From Bradyrhizobium sp. DOA9 (GTDB taxonomy: Bacteria > Pseudomonadota > Alphaproteobacteria > Rhizobiales > Xanthobacteraceae): DNA of 64,000 bases. Below, piece after piece: positions 8,168 to 17,488 of the stretch. Positions within the stretch are counted from its first letter, which is position 1; each line of letters begins with the position of its first letter. Both the position numbers and the translations under genes were made by a program. The DNA is taken from assembly GCF_000617845.2 (NCBI RefSeq), contig NZ_DF820425.1, positions 4,453,725 through 4,517,724 on the forward strand, in the 5' to 3' direction. Below the pieces are notes generated by a model. It was given only the letters and a program-made list of their open reading frames with translations. It searched no databases and had not been told where the DNA came from.

Positions 8168-9019
8168 TCATGGCGCCCGGAAATTGAGCGCGTAGTCGCG
8201 GCCGTCCACGCCTGCCGGCGGCTCGAAGGGGAAGCGCAGACTCTGGTCGAGGAAATCGTGGCTGTGCACGACGAGGTTCTCGTCATCGATCAGCACGACG
8301 CCATAGGCCGGCGGCTCGTGGCTGGCGAGATGCTCGCTGGCCGCAGCGTCGAGCTCGAACCAGACCTGGTGGTTGGTGCCGCGCAATGTCGAGAACGGAA
8401 TCTTGCCGTAGCTGCCGAAGATCGGCCGATGCACGTGGCCGAAGAACAGGTGGCGGATGCGTGCCCGATAGGGCGCGATCACTTCGGCGAATTCGGCGCT
8501 CTGCTTCAGCGCGATCTCGTCCATGGCGTGGACGCCGACCGGGAAGGGCGGATGGTGCATGAAAACGACGAACTGCTGGTCGGCGGGCGCGGCCGCGAGC
8601 GTGCTCGCCAGCCAGCCGAGGCGCTTTGCGCACATCTCGCCGGCATGGCTGGTCTCGTCCAGCGTATCAAGGAAGACGAACAGGCCGTGCTCGGTGGTGC
8701 GCGTGCCCTGCACGAAGCCGTTGGCATCGCGCGGCGCGGCCTTCAGCGCATCGAGGCAGGTGACGCGCTTGTCGTGATTGCCGACCATCGCGATGTAGGG
8801 GATCTTCAGCGCGGCCATCGCCTCGGCGAAATTGGCGTAGGATTGAGGCTCGCCCCAATGTGTGAGGTCGCCGGTCACCACCGCAAACGCGGCGTCGGAT
8901 TGGTGCTTGTTGATGTCGGCAATCGCCGCATCCAGCCGTGCCCGCGGATCGAGGCCGTAGAGCTTCGCGCCGGGATTTGCGAGATGCGTATCGGTGAGGT
9001 GGATGAACTTGAAGGGCAT
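8168..9019 (-). CDS. Calcineurin-like phosphodiesterase (GpdQ / class III cyclic-nucleotide PDE type)
   Basis: The 283-residue protein carries the full binuclear-metal signature: DTH (Asp10, His12), GDLT (50-53), GNHD (80-83), the FMHHPP histidines and GHVHRP. This set is typical of GpdQ-like glycerophosphodiesterases and class III cyclic-nucleotide phosphodiesterases. No signal peptide is seen, so it is cytosolic. It is the first gene of a four-gene unit with two ABC permeases and a binding protein, and its stop is one base from the next start, which favours hydrolysis of an imported phosphodiester. I start at MPFKFIHLTD; the longer frame adds an Arg-rich stretch. Confidence 0.88.
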   Translation of the reverse strand: MPFKFIHLTDTHLANPGAKLYGLDPRARLDAAIADINKHQSDAAFAVVTGDLTHWGEPQSYANFAEAMAALKIPYIAMVGNHDKRVTCLDALKAAPRDANGFVQGTRTTEHGLFVFLDTLDETSHAGEMCAKRLGWLASTLAAAPADQQFVVFMHHPPFPVGVHAMDEIALKQSAEFAEVIAPYRARIRHLFFGHVHRPIFGSYGKIPFSTLRGTNHQVWFELDAAASEHLASHEPPAYGVVLIDDENLVVHSHDFLDQSLRFPFEPPAGVDGRDYALNFRAP

Positions 9020-9227
9020 GGCGCGCCTAGATCGGGAGGGTTGGAGGATCGGCGCCTCCGGCAAGACGGCGCTGTCAGCCCGTTAGAGCGCGTGTGTTTC
9101 AGTTTGATGACAGCGGTTCCCTTGGACCGGACGGGTCCACAACGCTCGCCCGAAGGGAATGGACCAGCGCAACGCGCAATCCATGCCGTGGATCAATCAG
9201 AGATGGTGGTTTGCGGCGGAGCCCGCT

Positions 9228-10700
9228 TCACGTCCCGCAGAACGTCTGCAGCACCCGCTGGTCCGGCAGCGGCGGATCGGCATAAGCCGCGTAATCCGGC
9301 TGGTCCTCGAACGGCCTCGCCAGCACCTTCACCAGTTCCTCGAACGGCGCGTAATCGTCATCGTTCACCGCGGCCTGGATCACGGCCTCGACGCGGTGGT
9401 TGCGCGGGATGAACATGGGATTGACGGCGTGCATGGCGGCCTGCCGCTCGGCTGCGGTTTGCGGCTCCAGGGCGATGCGCGCGCGCCAGCGGCCGGCCCA
9501 TTCGTCGAAGGCCGCGGGCTCCATGAACTGGGCGCGCACGTCGGCCGCGTCATCGCCGGCGGCCTCGCCGAGCTTGCGGAAGGTGAGGGTGAAGTCGGCC
9601 TGGTTCTTGGCCATGGCATCGAGCAGGTCCTCGATCAGCGCCTCGTCTCCGTCGCGCTCCGTGAACAGGCCGACCTTCTTGCGCAGGCCGGCCTGATAGG
9701 CAGCGCTGAACTGATCGGAGAACGCGCCGAGAATATCCTGCGCTTCCGCGACCGCCTTCTCCTGCTCGTCCGAGAACAGCGGCAGCAGGCATTCGGCGAG
9801 GCGCGTCAGATTCCACAGGCCGATGCGCGGCTGGTTGGCGTAGGCGTAGCGGCCCATCTCGTCGATCGAGGAGAACACCTGGCCGGGATTGTAGGAATCC
9901 ATGAAGGCGCACGGGCCGTAATCGATGGTCTCGCCCGAGATCGACGAGTTGTCGGTGTTCATCACGCCGTGGATGAAGCCGACCAAGAGCCAGCGCGCGA
10001 TCAGCTCGGCCTGGCGCGCGACCACGGCGGCGAGCAGGGCGTGATACGGCCGCTCCGCCTGGCGCAGGTCCGGATAGTGGCGCGCGATGACGTGATCGGC
10101 GAGCTGGCGGATCGCCTCGGTGTCGCGGCGGACGGCAAAGAACTGGAACGTGCCGACCCGGATATGGCTCGAGGCGACGCGGGTCAGCACCGCGCCGGGC
10201 AGTGCGGTCTCGCGGATGACGTGCTCGCCGGTGACGACCGCCGCGAGCGAGCGCGTGGTCGGGATGCCGAGCGCGTACATGGCCTCACTGACGATGTATT
10301 CGCGCAACACCGGCCCGAGCGCCGCGCGGCCGTCGCCGCGGCGGGAGAACGGCGTGGGGCCAGATCCCTTGAGCTGGATGTCGCGGCGGACGCCGTCCTT
10401 GTCGATGACCTCGCCGAGCAGGATGGCGCGGCCATCGCCGAGCTGCGGCACGAATTGCCCGAACTGGTGCCCGGCATAGGCCATGGCGATCGGATCCGCT
10501 CCGGCGGGAACCGTCTTGCCGGCCAGGATCGCCGCGCCCTCGGGGGTCTCCAGAAGGTCTGGATCGAGGCCGAGCTGGAGAGCCAGCGGCCGGTTCAGCT
10601 TGATCAGCCGGGGGGCGGCGACCGGTGTCGGCGCGACCCGGGCGAAGAAGCTGTCCGGCAGCGCCGAATAGGAGTTCTGGAAGGGGAAATGGATGGTCAT
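9228..10700 (-). CDS. selO: Protein adenylyltransferase SelO
   Basis: The 490-residue protein is the bacterial SelO/YdiU pseudokinase, which transfers AMP from ATP to protein Ser, Thr or Tyr in oxidative-stress control. Family landmarks are AYAGHQFGQFVPQLGDGRA, the QLKGSGPTPFSRRGDGRA segment, GFIHGVMNTDN, and the DYGPCAFMD metal-binding region. It ends in the conserved Cys tail TFCGT, where eukaryotic forms have selenocysteine. I start at 10700 (MTIHFPF); upstream residues in the longer frame are unlike the family. It is divergent from aspS across about 200 bp. Confidence 0.95.
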   Translation of the reverse strand: MTIHFPFQNSYSALPDSFFARVAPTPVAAPRLIKLNRPLALQLGLDPDLLETPEGAAILAGKTVPAGADPIAMAYAGHQFGQFVPQLGDGRAILLGEVIDKDGVRRDIQLKGSGPTPFSRRGDGRAALGPVLREYIVSEAMYALGIPTTRSLAAVVTGEHVIRETALPGAVLTRVASSHIRVGTFQFFAVRRDTEAIRQLADHVIARHYPDLRQAERPYHALLAAVVARQAELIARWLLVGFIHGVMNTDNSSISGETIDYGPCAFMDSYNPGQVFSSIDEMGRYAYANQPRIGLWNLTRLAECLLPLFSDEQEKAVAEAQDILGAFSDQFSAAYQAGLRKKVGLFTERDGDEALIEDLLDAMAKNQADFTLTFRKLGEAAGDDAADVRAQFMEPAAFDEWAGRWRARIALEPQTAAERQAAMHAVNPMFIPRNHRVEAVIQAAVNDDDYAPFEELVKVLARPFEDQPDYAAYADPPLPDQRVLQTFCGT

Positions 10701-10898
10701 GATCTCAAGATAGGGCTGGAACGGGCATCGGCAAAGGCTGCGGGCCCGATAAGCCAAAAATGGGCATCTGAGGCCCAAAACAGGGCGTTCCCTTGGTTGC
10801 CGCCCCCGTGCTGCCGGGGTAAACCCTGCCACAACTTCGGACCGGCCATCACGGGCCGTTCGATTCGTTATCCTTCAGACATTGATTTTGGGACGACC

Positions 10899-12671
10899 AT
10901 GCATCGCTACCGGTCACATACATGCGGCGCGCTCCGCGAGAGCAACATCGGCGAGACCATCCGCCTCTCCGGCTGGGTCCATCGCGTCCGCGACCATGGC
11001 GGCGTGCTGTTCATCGACCTGCGCGACCATTACGGCCTCACCCAATGCGTGGTCGACCCGGACTCGGCGGCGTTCTCGCTGGCCGAGAAGCTGCGCTCGG
11101 AATTCGTGGTCAAGATGGATGGCAAGGTCCGCCGCCGCCCCGAAGGCACCGACAATGACGATCTGCCGACTGGCAAGGTCGAGGTCTACATCAGCGAGAT
11201 CGAGGTGCTGGGCCCGGCCGGCGACCTGCCGCTGCCTGTCTTCGGCGACCAGGAATATCCTGAAGACATCCGCCTGAAATATCGCTTCTTGGACTTGCGG
11301 CGCGAAAAACTGCACCAGAACATCATGACGCGCGTTGCGATCATCAAGTCGATGCGCCGGCGCATGGAGGGGCAGGGTTTCTTCGAGTTCAACACGCCGA
11401 TCCTGACCGCGTCCTCGCCGGAGGGCGCGCGCGACTTCCTGGTGCCGTCGCGCATCCATCCGGGAAAATTCTACGCGCTGCCGCAGGCGCCGCAGCAGTA
11501 CAAGCAACTGCTCATGATGAGCGGCTTCGACCGCTACTTCCAGATCGCGCCCTGCTTCCGCGACGAGGACCCGCGCGCCGACCGTCTGCCCGGCGAGTTC
11601 TACCAGCTCGACGTCGAGATGAGTTTTGTCACTCAGGAAGACGTCTTCGCGGCGATGGAGCCCGTCATCACCGGCGTGTTCGAGGAGTTCGCCAACGGCA
11701 AGCCAGTGACAAAAGGCTGGCGCCGGATTCCGTTCGCCGAGGCGTTGCGCAAATACGGCAGCGACAAGCCGGACCTGCGCAACCCGATCGAGATGCAGGA
11801 CGTCTCCGAGCATTTCCGCGGAAGCGGCTTCAAGGTGTTCGCGCGCATGCTGGAAGATCCCAAGAACCAGGTCTGGGCGATTCCCGCAGCCGGCGGCGGC
11901 AGCCGCGCCTTCTGCGACCGCATGAATTCGTGGGCGCAAGGCGAGGGCCAGCCCGGCCTCGGCTACATCATGTGGCGCGAGGGCGGCGAGGGCGCAGGTC
12001 CCTTGGCGAACAACATCGGCCCTGAGCGCACCGCCGCGATCCGCGCGCAGCTCGGCGTCAAGGAAGGCGATGCCGCCTTCTTCGTCGCCGGCGACCCCGA
12101 TAAGTTCTGGAAATTCTCGGGCCTTGCCCGCAACAAGGTCGGCGAGGAGTTGAACCTCACCGACAAGGAGCGGTTCGAGCTCGCCTGGATCGTCGACTTC
12201 CCGATGTACGAGTACAATGAGGACGACAAGAAGGTCGACTTCTCGCACAACCCGTTCTCGATGCCGCAAGGCGGGCTCGAGGCGCTGACGTCGCAGGATC
12301 CGCTGACCATCAAGGCGTTCCAGTACGACATCACCTGCAACGGCTACGAGATCGCCTCGGGCGGTATCCGCAACCATGTGCCTGAAGCCATGGTCAAGGC
12401 GTTCGAGATCGCCGGCTACGGCGAGCAGGAAGTGGTCGAGCGTTTCGGCGGCATGTACCGCGCCTTCCAGTACGGCGCCCCGCCGCATGGCGGCATGGCC
12501 GCGGGTGTCGACCGCATCGTGATGCTCTTGTGCGGCACCACGAATTTGCGCGAGATCTCGCTGTTCCCGATGAACCAGCAGGCCATGGACCTCCTGATGG
12601 GCGCCCCGTCGGAAGCAACCACCAAGCAGCTCCGCGAGCTGCACATCCGGGTGAACCTGCCGCAGAAGTGA
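10899..12671 (+). CDS. aspS: Aspartyl-tRNA synthetase
   Basis: The 590-residue class II synthetase charges tRNA with aspartate. It has the N-terminal OB-fold anticodon domain (GWVHRVRDHGGVLFIDLRD), motif 2 (CFRDEDPRADR), the bacterial insertion domain, and motif 3 (GMAAGVDRIVMLL). Length is that of the bacterial type. Alphaproteobacterial enzymes of this class are often non-discriminating and can also charge tRNA-Asn; that cannot be decided here. A much longer frame runs upstream to 9159, but the family start is the ATG at 10899. It is followed by a family A repeat and a convergent gene. Confidence 0.97.
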   Translation: MHRYRSHTCGALRESNIGETIRLSGWVHRVRDHGGVLFIDLRDHYGLTQCVVDPDSAAFSLAEKLRSEFVVKMDGKVRRRPEGTDNDDLPTGKVEVYISEIEVLGPAGDLPLPVFGDQEYPEDIRLKYRFLDLRREKLHQNIMTRVAIIKSMRRRMEGQGFFEFNTPILTASSPEGARDFLVPSRIHPGKFYALPQAPQQYKQLLMMSGFDRYFQIAPCFRDEDPRADRLPGEFYQLDVEMSFVTQEDVFAAMEPVITGVFEEFANGKPVTKGWRRIPFAEALRKYGSDKPDLRNPIEMQDVSEHFRGSGFKVFARMLEDPKNQVWAIPAAGGGSRAFCDRMNSWAQGEGQPGLGYIMWREGGEGAGPLANNIGPERTAAIRAQLGVKEGDAAFFVAGDPDKFWKFSGLARNKVGEELNLTDKERFELAWIVDFPMYEYNEDDKKVDFSHNPFSMPQGGLEALTSQDPLTIKAFQYDITCNGYEIASGGIRNHVPEAMVKAFEIAGYGEQEVVERFGGMYRAFQYGAPPHGGMAAGVDRIVMLLCGTTNLREISLFPMNQQAMDLLMGAPSEATTKQLRELHIRVNLPQK

Positions 12672-12721
12672 TGTGAGGCTACGCCTCTCCTCGTGCACGG
12701 AGCGGCGCGCTCTCTCCTCCT

Positions 12722-12808
12722 CGTCATTGCGAGCGCAGCGAAGCAATCCAGAATCTTTCCGCGGAGGGACTCTGGATTGCTTCGTCGCCAGGGCTCCTCG
12801 CAATGACG
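12722..12808. repeat. Intergenic palindromic repeat, family A, copy 2
   Basis: This is a second copy of the element at 3338-3421. The outer arms CGTCATTGCGAG and CTCGCAATGACG are a perfect 12-bp inverted repeat, the inner arms GAAGCAATCCAGA and CTGGATTGCTTC are shared with copy 1, and the centre differs. Like copy 1 it lies between convergent genes, here aspS and the gene at 12832. Confidence 0.88.
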
Positions 12809-12831
12809 AGGAGAGAGTTGCGTGTCGCAGC

Positions 12832-14796
12832 CTACAGCCCCGTCGACGCCTCGATCCTGAACTGCGCCAGCGCGCTCTCGGGGTCACTTTGCGACAGCTG
12901 CATCAATTGCATCAGCGGGACCTTGGCGCGGGGCATCAGCTTGACGCTCAGCGTTTGGCCTGACGTCTCTACGAAACCGGCGAGCGCATCCACCGCCATC
13001 CTCGCGTCGCCATTGGCCCCAGCGATCTTCTCGCCCTGCGCCCGGATCATCGAGACGATGGCGCTGCGCGCCGCATCGCGGCTGACATTCTGCATGCGTG
13101 CGAACTGGGCCACGACCAGATCGACCACGCCGCGGTCGCGCAAGGACAGCTCGATGGCGCCGGCCTCGACCTGCGCCAGCTGATCCATCGCCGCCGACCG
13201 GTCCGTCGTGGTGAAGAGGTCGCGCGGCACCTTGCCAAGGGCCACGCTGAGCTGCGCCCTGGCGAGATTGCCGAGATCGAGCGTGGCGGGGGCGAGCGCG
13301 AACGCGCCCGACGATTCCGTCCAGGCCGCGCCGAGATCGAGGTCGATCGCGAGCTTGTCCACGCCTGCCACGATCAGCGGCTGCAGCGCCGGATTGGCGG
13401 GATCGGTCGGCGTGACCATCTTCACGACCAGACTGGCCTTGCTGGGGATCGATCCGACCAGCTGGCCCCAGTTCAGGCTGATCGTGTCGATGGTGACGAG
13501 CTGCCGTGTGTTCTTGTAGGGCGCCACGACGCCCTTGACCTCCGCGCCTGCGAGCACGCCAAACAGCCCGAGCATCTGATCCGGCGAGGGCGACCGCCCG
13601 CCGTTCTTCGAGAGGCCCGCCGCCCAACGCATCAGATTCGCGACGCTGAAGGACTTCAGCGCGAAGTGCTCCATCTTGAACTGACCTTGCGGTGCATCGA
13701 GGCCTTCCAGCGCGAACTCGCCTTGGGAATATGTGACGGCGTTGAGCTTACCAGTCCCCTGCGGCGAGCTCATCGACAAATCGGCTAACGTCACTTTGCC
13801 GATTCGCGCGCCGTCATAGAGGTCTGCGACCTTCTCCGCCAGTTCGCGCATCTGCGCTGGGTTCTGAGATGCAGGCGATTCCTTTGGCAGAACAGCGAGC
13901 AGCTCTCCAGGACGAAACTTCGACGGCTGATACGCGATGTCCTCGATCAAGATGCGGCCAATTTTAGCGCCGATGCCGGACGTCGAAGTCATCGTGTACG
14001 AACTCGATATCTGCCGATAAACACGGTGATAGCTGTCGTCCTTAGTTTTTTCCGGATTGAGAGCCGCGATTACGACGTTTGCGTCCAAATCGTCGATCGT
14101 TACGTCAGAGAAGCCCGAGGTGACTTTATCCGGGCGCGGCTGCTGCGTGCTGATGCCAACAACAGCGCGGTCAATTTTTACCGCTTCAATCTTGCCGCGA
14201 TTGATGTTGCGGAGCGTCAGTCCCGAATAGGTAATCTCGCCGGTTCCTCCCCCGGTCACTCCGGTCATTGCGGCGGTTATGGTTGGCACGTTGAGCGAGC
14301 CGGCTGCAATGTTTGCAAATTGCTCAAGCCCAAAACGATACGCGTCGAGAATGGAATCCGAGGCCGGCGCGCCCTGCATGCGGGTGGGCCCGGAATAATT
14401 GGCCAATGTGATCTGCGGGATCTTATAGGTCAGCTTCATGCCCGCCGCACCTGCGGCGCCGTCGATCGCCAGCTCCACGCCATCGATTTCGATGTTGTCG
14501 GCCGCAATATGCGCCTCGTCGGCTTGACGAACGCCGACAGCCTTGATGTTCGCAGCCTTGATGCCGGCCAGGGGGGGCCGTCCTGGCTCCACGGCGATGT
14601 CCTCGATTGTGAGGGTCCGCGACGGCAGGTCGAACCCGATCTTGCCGTGGCTCGCCTTGCCGCCACTGCTGCGGATCTGCTCGAAGGCCGCTTCGATCTC
14701 GGCGGTGACGCGATGCCTTGCGTAGAGGTTGAAGCCGAACCACCCGCCCGCGCCGAGCACTGCAGCCACGATCAGGCCGATCAGGATCCGCTTCAT
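12832..14796 (-). CDS. Large membrane-anchored periplasmic protein of unknown function
   Basis: The 654-residue protein starts with an uncleaved-looking signal anchor (MKRILIGLIVAAVLGAGGWF) followed by a long region predicted to be outside the membrane. Repeated alternating beta-type segments such as GKIGFDLPSRTLTIEDIAVE recall AsmA/DUF945-like proteins that sit between the two membranes, but I cannot assign it firmly. The last 200 residues are helix-rich and contain paired short repeats. I start at 14796, where GGAG lies 6 bases upstream. Part of the coding region (about 13.9-14.4 kb) has lower GC than the rest, possibly a local replacement. It is convergent with aspS. Confidence 0.75.
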   Translation of the reverse strand: MKRILIGLIVAAVLGAGGWFGFNLYARHRVTAEIEAAFEQIRSSGGKASHGKIGFDLPSRTLTIEDIAVEPGRPPLAGIKAANIKAVGVRQADEAHIAADNIEIDGVELAIDGAAGAAGMKLTYKIPQITLANYSGPTRMQGAPASDSILDAYRFGLEQFANIAAGSLNVPTITAAMTGVTGGGTGEITYSGLTLRNINRGKIEAVKIDRAVVGISTQQPRPDKVTSGFSDVTIDDLDANVVIAALNPEKTKDDSYHRVYRQISSSYTMTSTSGIGAKIGRILIEDIAYQPSKFRPGELLAVLPKESPASQNPAQMRELAEKVADLYDGARIGKVTLADLSMSSPQGTGKLNAVTYSQGEFALEGLDAPQGQFKMEHFALKSFSVANLMRWAAGLSKNGGRSPSPDQMLGLFGVLAGAEVKGVVAPYKNTRQLVTIDTISLNWGQLVGSIPSKASLVVKMVTPTDPANPALQPLIVAGVDKLAIDLDLGAAWTESSGAFALAPATLDLGNLARAQLSVALGKVPRDLFTTTDRSAAMDQLAQVEAGAIELSLRDRGVVDLVVAQFARMQNVSRDAARSAIVSMIRAQGEKIAGANGDARMAVDALAGFVETSGQTLSVKLMPRAKVPLMQLMQLSQSDPESALAQFRIEASTGL

Positions 14797-15041
14797 TCCC
14801 AGCTCCAGTTGCTCGTTTTGCACCGCGCAACCTGCCATATTCGCGAAAGGGCGTTCGGTCCAGAGAAAGCTATGGTTTCAAATATTTGACGGCGCGCCCT
14901 GTTGATGGGGGCGCAATCCGATGTTGCCACCAAGCCGCCCGGCGTGCTTCATCGCCTTTCCATGACCCGGAAATAGTGTTCGCTTGGACAGCGGCCCCGG
15001 ATCATGCATTTTGAGGCCGGTTACGCGAGGCGAGATACCGC

Positions 15042-17351
15042 ATGTCGTCCTATTCTGATGATCTCCACCAGGCGGCGCTCGCCTACCATCGTCTCCCGCG
15101 CCCTGGAAAGCTCGAGATCCAGGCAAGCAAGCCGCTTGCCAACCAGCGCGACCTCGCGCTGGCCTATTCGCCGGGCGTCGCGGCGGCCTGCACTGAGATC
15201 GCCAAGAACCCGGCCGAGGCGGCCACGCTCACCACGCGCGCCAATCTGGTCGCCGTGGTCTCCAACGGCACCGCCGTGCTCGGCCTCGGCAATATCGGGC
15301 CGCTGGCGTCCAAGCCGGTGATGGAGGGCAAGGCCGTCCTGTTCAAGAAATTCGCCGGCATCGACGTGTTCGACATCGAGATCGCCGCCGACACCATCGA
15401 CCGTGTGGTCGAGACCGTGGCCGCGCTGGAGCCCACCTTCGGCGGCATCAATCTGGAGGACATCCGCGGACCGGAATGCTTCGAGATCGAAGCGCGCCTG
15501 AAGGAGCGGATGAAGATACCGGTCTTCCACGACGACCAGCACGGTACCGCCATCATCGTCGCCGCCGCCATCACCAATGGCCTCAGGCTGAACGGCAAGA
15601 AGCTGTCCGACGTCAAGATCGTGGCCTCGGGGGCAGGGGCCGCGGCGATCGCGACGTTGAACCTGCTGGTCTCGATGGGCGCGCAGCGCAAGAACATCTG
15701 GGTTTGCGACATCGACGGCCTCGTCCACGAAGGGCGCAACACCTCGATGGATCGCTGGAAGGCGGTCTATGCGCAGAAGACCGACAAGCGCACGCTCGCC
15801 GACGTCATCGGCGGCGCCGACATCTTCATCGGGCTCTCGGCGCCCGGCGTGCTCAAGCCGGAGATGGCGAAGGCGATGGGCGACAAGCCGCTGATCATGG
15901 CGCTCGCCAACCCGACACCGGAGATCATGCCGGAAGAGGCGCGCAAGGCGCGGCCGGACGCCATGATTTGCACCGGACGCTCGGACTACCCGAACCAGGT
16001 CAACAACGTCCTCTGCTTTCCCTTCATCTTCCGCGGCGCGCTCGATGTCGGCGCCACCGCAATCAACGAGGAGATGAAGCACGCCGCCGTCGAGGCCATC
16101 GCCCAACTCGCCCGCGAGGCGCCGTCAGATGCCGTCGCGCAGGGCTTCGACACCGGCGAGACCCAGGGCTTCGGTCCGGGCTCGCTGATCCCGAGCCCGT
16201 TTGACCCCAGGTTGATCTTGCGCATCGCGCCGGCCGTGGCGAAGGCGGCGATGGAATCGGGCGTCGCAACGCGCCCGATCACCAATTTCGACGAATATAC
16301 CGCGCTGCTCGAACGCTTCGCCTTCCGCTCCGGCCTCGTCATGAAGCCGATGTTCGCCAAGGCCAAGACCCAGCCGGTGCGTGTGATCTATGCCGAAGGC
16401 GAGGACGAGCGCGTGCTGCGTGCCACGCAAGTCGTGCTGGAGGAGAAGCTGGCGCGGCCGATCCTGGTCGGCCGTCCCTCGGTCGTGGAGGCGCGCCTCA
16501 AGCGCTTCGGCCTCTCGATCAGGGCGGGCAAGGATTTCGACCTGGTCAATCCCGAGGACGATCCGCGCTACCGCTCCTACGTGCAATCCTATGTCGAGGT
16601 CGCCGGCCGCCACGGCGTGACGCCGGATGCGGCGCGCACGGTGGTCCGCACCAACAACACGGTCATCGCGGCGCTCGCGGTGACGCGCGGCGAGGCCGAC
16701 GCGATGCTCTGCGGCGTCGAGGGCCGCTACATGAGCCATCTGCGCCATGTCCGCGAGATCGTTGGCTTCTCGCCGGGAATCAGCGACTACGCGGCGCTGG
16801 CGCTATTGATCACCAGCAAGGGCGCCTTCTTCATCGCCGACACGCAGGTTCGTCCCAACCCGAGCGCGGAGGAGCTCGCCGAGATCGCCTCGCTCGCCGC
16901 GGTCCACGTGCAGCGCTTCACCATCAAGCCGAAGATCGCCTTCGTCTCGCATTCGGATTTCGGCAGCTACGACACCGAATCCTCGCGCAAGATGCGGCGG
17001 GCGACGCAGCTCTTGAAGGACAAGCATCCGGAGATCGAAGCCGACGGCGAGATGCAGGGCGACACCGCGCTGTCCGCCGCGGCGCGACGAATGGTGCTGC
17101 CGCACTCCAAGCTCGAGGGCGAGGCCAACATCCTGATCATGCCGACCCTGGACACCGCCAACGTCGCCTATCAGATGATCAAGTCGCTGGCCGACGCGCT
17201 GCCGGTCGGCCCGATCCTGGTCGGCCCGGCACGGCCCGCGCACATCCTCACACCCTCGGTGACGGCGCGCGGCATCCTCAACATGACGGCAGTGGCGGTC
17301 GTCGAAGCGCAGGAACGCGCCTCGCGCCAGCAGCCGACGTTGTTTACGTAA
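15042..17351 (+). CDS. maeB: NADP-type malic enzyme fused to a phosphotransacetylase-like domain
   Basis: The 769-residue protein oxidatively decarboxylates malate to pyruvate. Residues 1-430 are the malic enzyme, with LAYSPGVAAACTEI, the catalytic DDQHGTA stretch and a Rossmann site (ASGAGAAAIATLNL). Residues from about 430 are a phosphate acetyl/butyryltransferase-like domain (RVIYAEGEDERVLRA) that in this family is thought to regulate assembly and activity rather than act as an enzyme. The length equals rhizobial DME/TME enzymes. Whether NAD or NADP is preferred cannot be seen. It is a single gene, followed by palindromic repeats and an insertion sequence. Confidence 0.95.
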   Translation: MSSYSDDLHQAALAYHRLPRPGKLEIQASKPLANQRDLALAYSPGVAAACTEIAKNPAEAATLTTRANLVAVVSNGTAVLGLGNIGPLASKPVMEGKAVLFKKFAGIDVFDIEIAADTIDRVVETVAALEPTFGGINLEDIRGPECFEIEARLKERMKIPVFHDDQHGTAIIVAAAITNGLRLNGKKLSDVKIVASGAGAAAIATLNLLVSMGAQRKNIWVCDIDGLVHEGRNTSMDRWKAVYAQKTDKRTLADVIGGADIFIGLSAPGVLKPEMAKAMGDKPLIMALANPTPEIMPEEARKARPDAMICTGRSDYPNQVNNVLCFPFIFRGALDVGATAINEEMKHAAVEAIAQLAREAPSDAVAQGFDTGETQGFGPGSLIPSPFDPRLILRIAPAVAKAAMESGVATRPITNFDEYTALLERFAFRSGLVMKPMFAKAKTQPVRVIYAEGEDERVLRATQVVLEEKLARPILVGRPSVVEARLKRFGLSIRAGKDFDLVNPEDDPRYRSYVQSYVEVAGRHGVTPDAARTVVRTNNTVIAALAVTRGEADAMLCGVEGRYMSHLRHVREIVGFSPGISDYAALALLITSKGAFFIADTQVRPNPSAEELAEIASLAAVHVQRFTIKPKIAFVSHSDFGSYDTESSRKMRRATQLLKDKHPEIEADGEMQGDTALSAAARRMVLPHSKLEGEANILIMPTLDTANVAYQMIKSLADALPVGPILVGPARPAHILTPSVTARGILNMTAVAVVEAQERASRQQPTLFT

Positions 17352-17372
17352 GGCGTCAACGTTCCCACGATG

Positions 17373-17445
17373 CCGTCATGCCCGGGCTTGTCCCGCCTGC
17401 GCGGCCGAAGCCGCTTCGGCGAGGCGGAGGCCCGGGCATGCACGT
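17373..17445. repeat. Intergenic palindromic repeat, family B
   Basis: Arms CATGCCCGGGC and GCCCGGGCATG bracket a nested palindrome (CGAAGCCGCTTCG). It lies just after maeB and 33 bp before the target site of the insertion sequence. The insertion target is itself a related GATGGCCGGGT / ACCCGGCCATG palindrome, so this gap originally held a composite of two hairpin elements. Confidence 0.75.
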
Positions 17446-17477
17446 TCTTTGTGCGGTGGGACAACTCGTGGATGGCC

Positions 17478-17488
17478 GGGTCAAACCC
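17478..17488. repeat. Left target-site duplication of the IS4-family element
   Basis: The 11-bp GGGTCAAACCC directly abuts the left terminal inverted repeat and is repeated exactly at 18759-18769. If the CCC/GGG is instead counted as part of the terminal repeats, the duplication would be the 5-bp TCAAA. Confidence 0.85.

Noticed and set aside
10914..12887. 657-codon minus-strand frame opposite aspS
   Set aside because: It covers a complete, conserved aspS and reads as low-complexity Val/Arg/His protein; such antisense frames are expected at this GC content.
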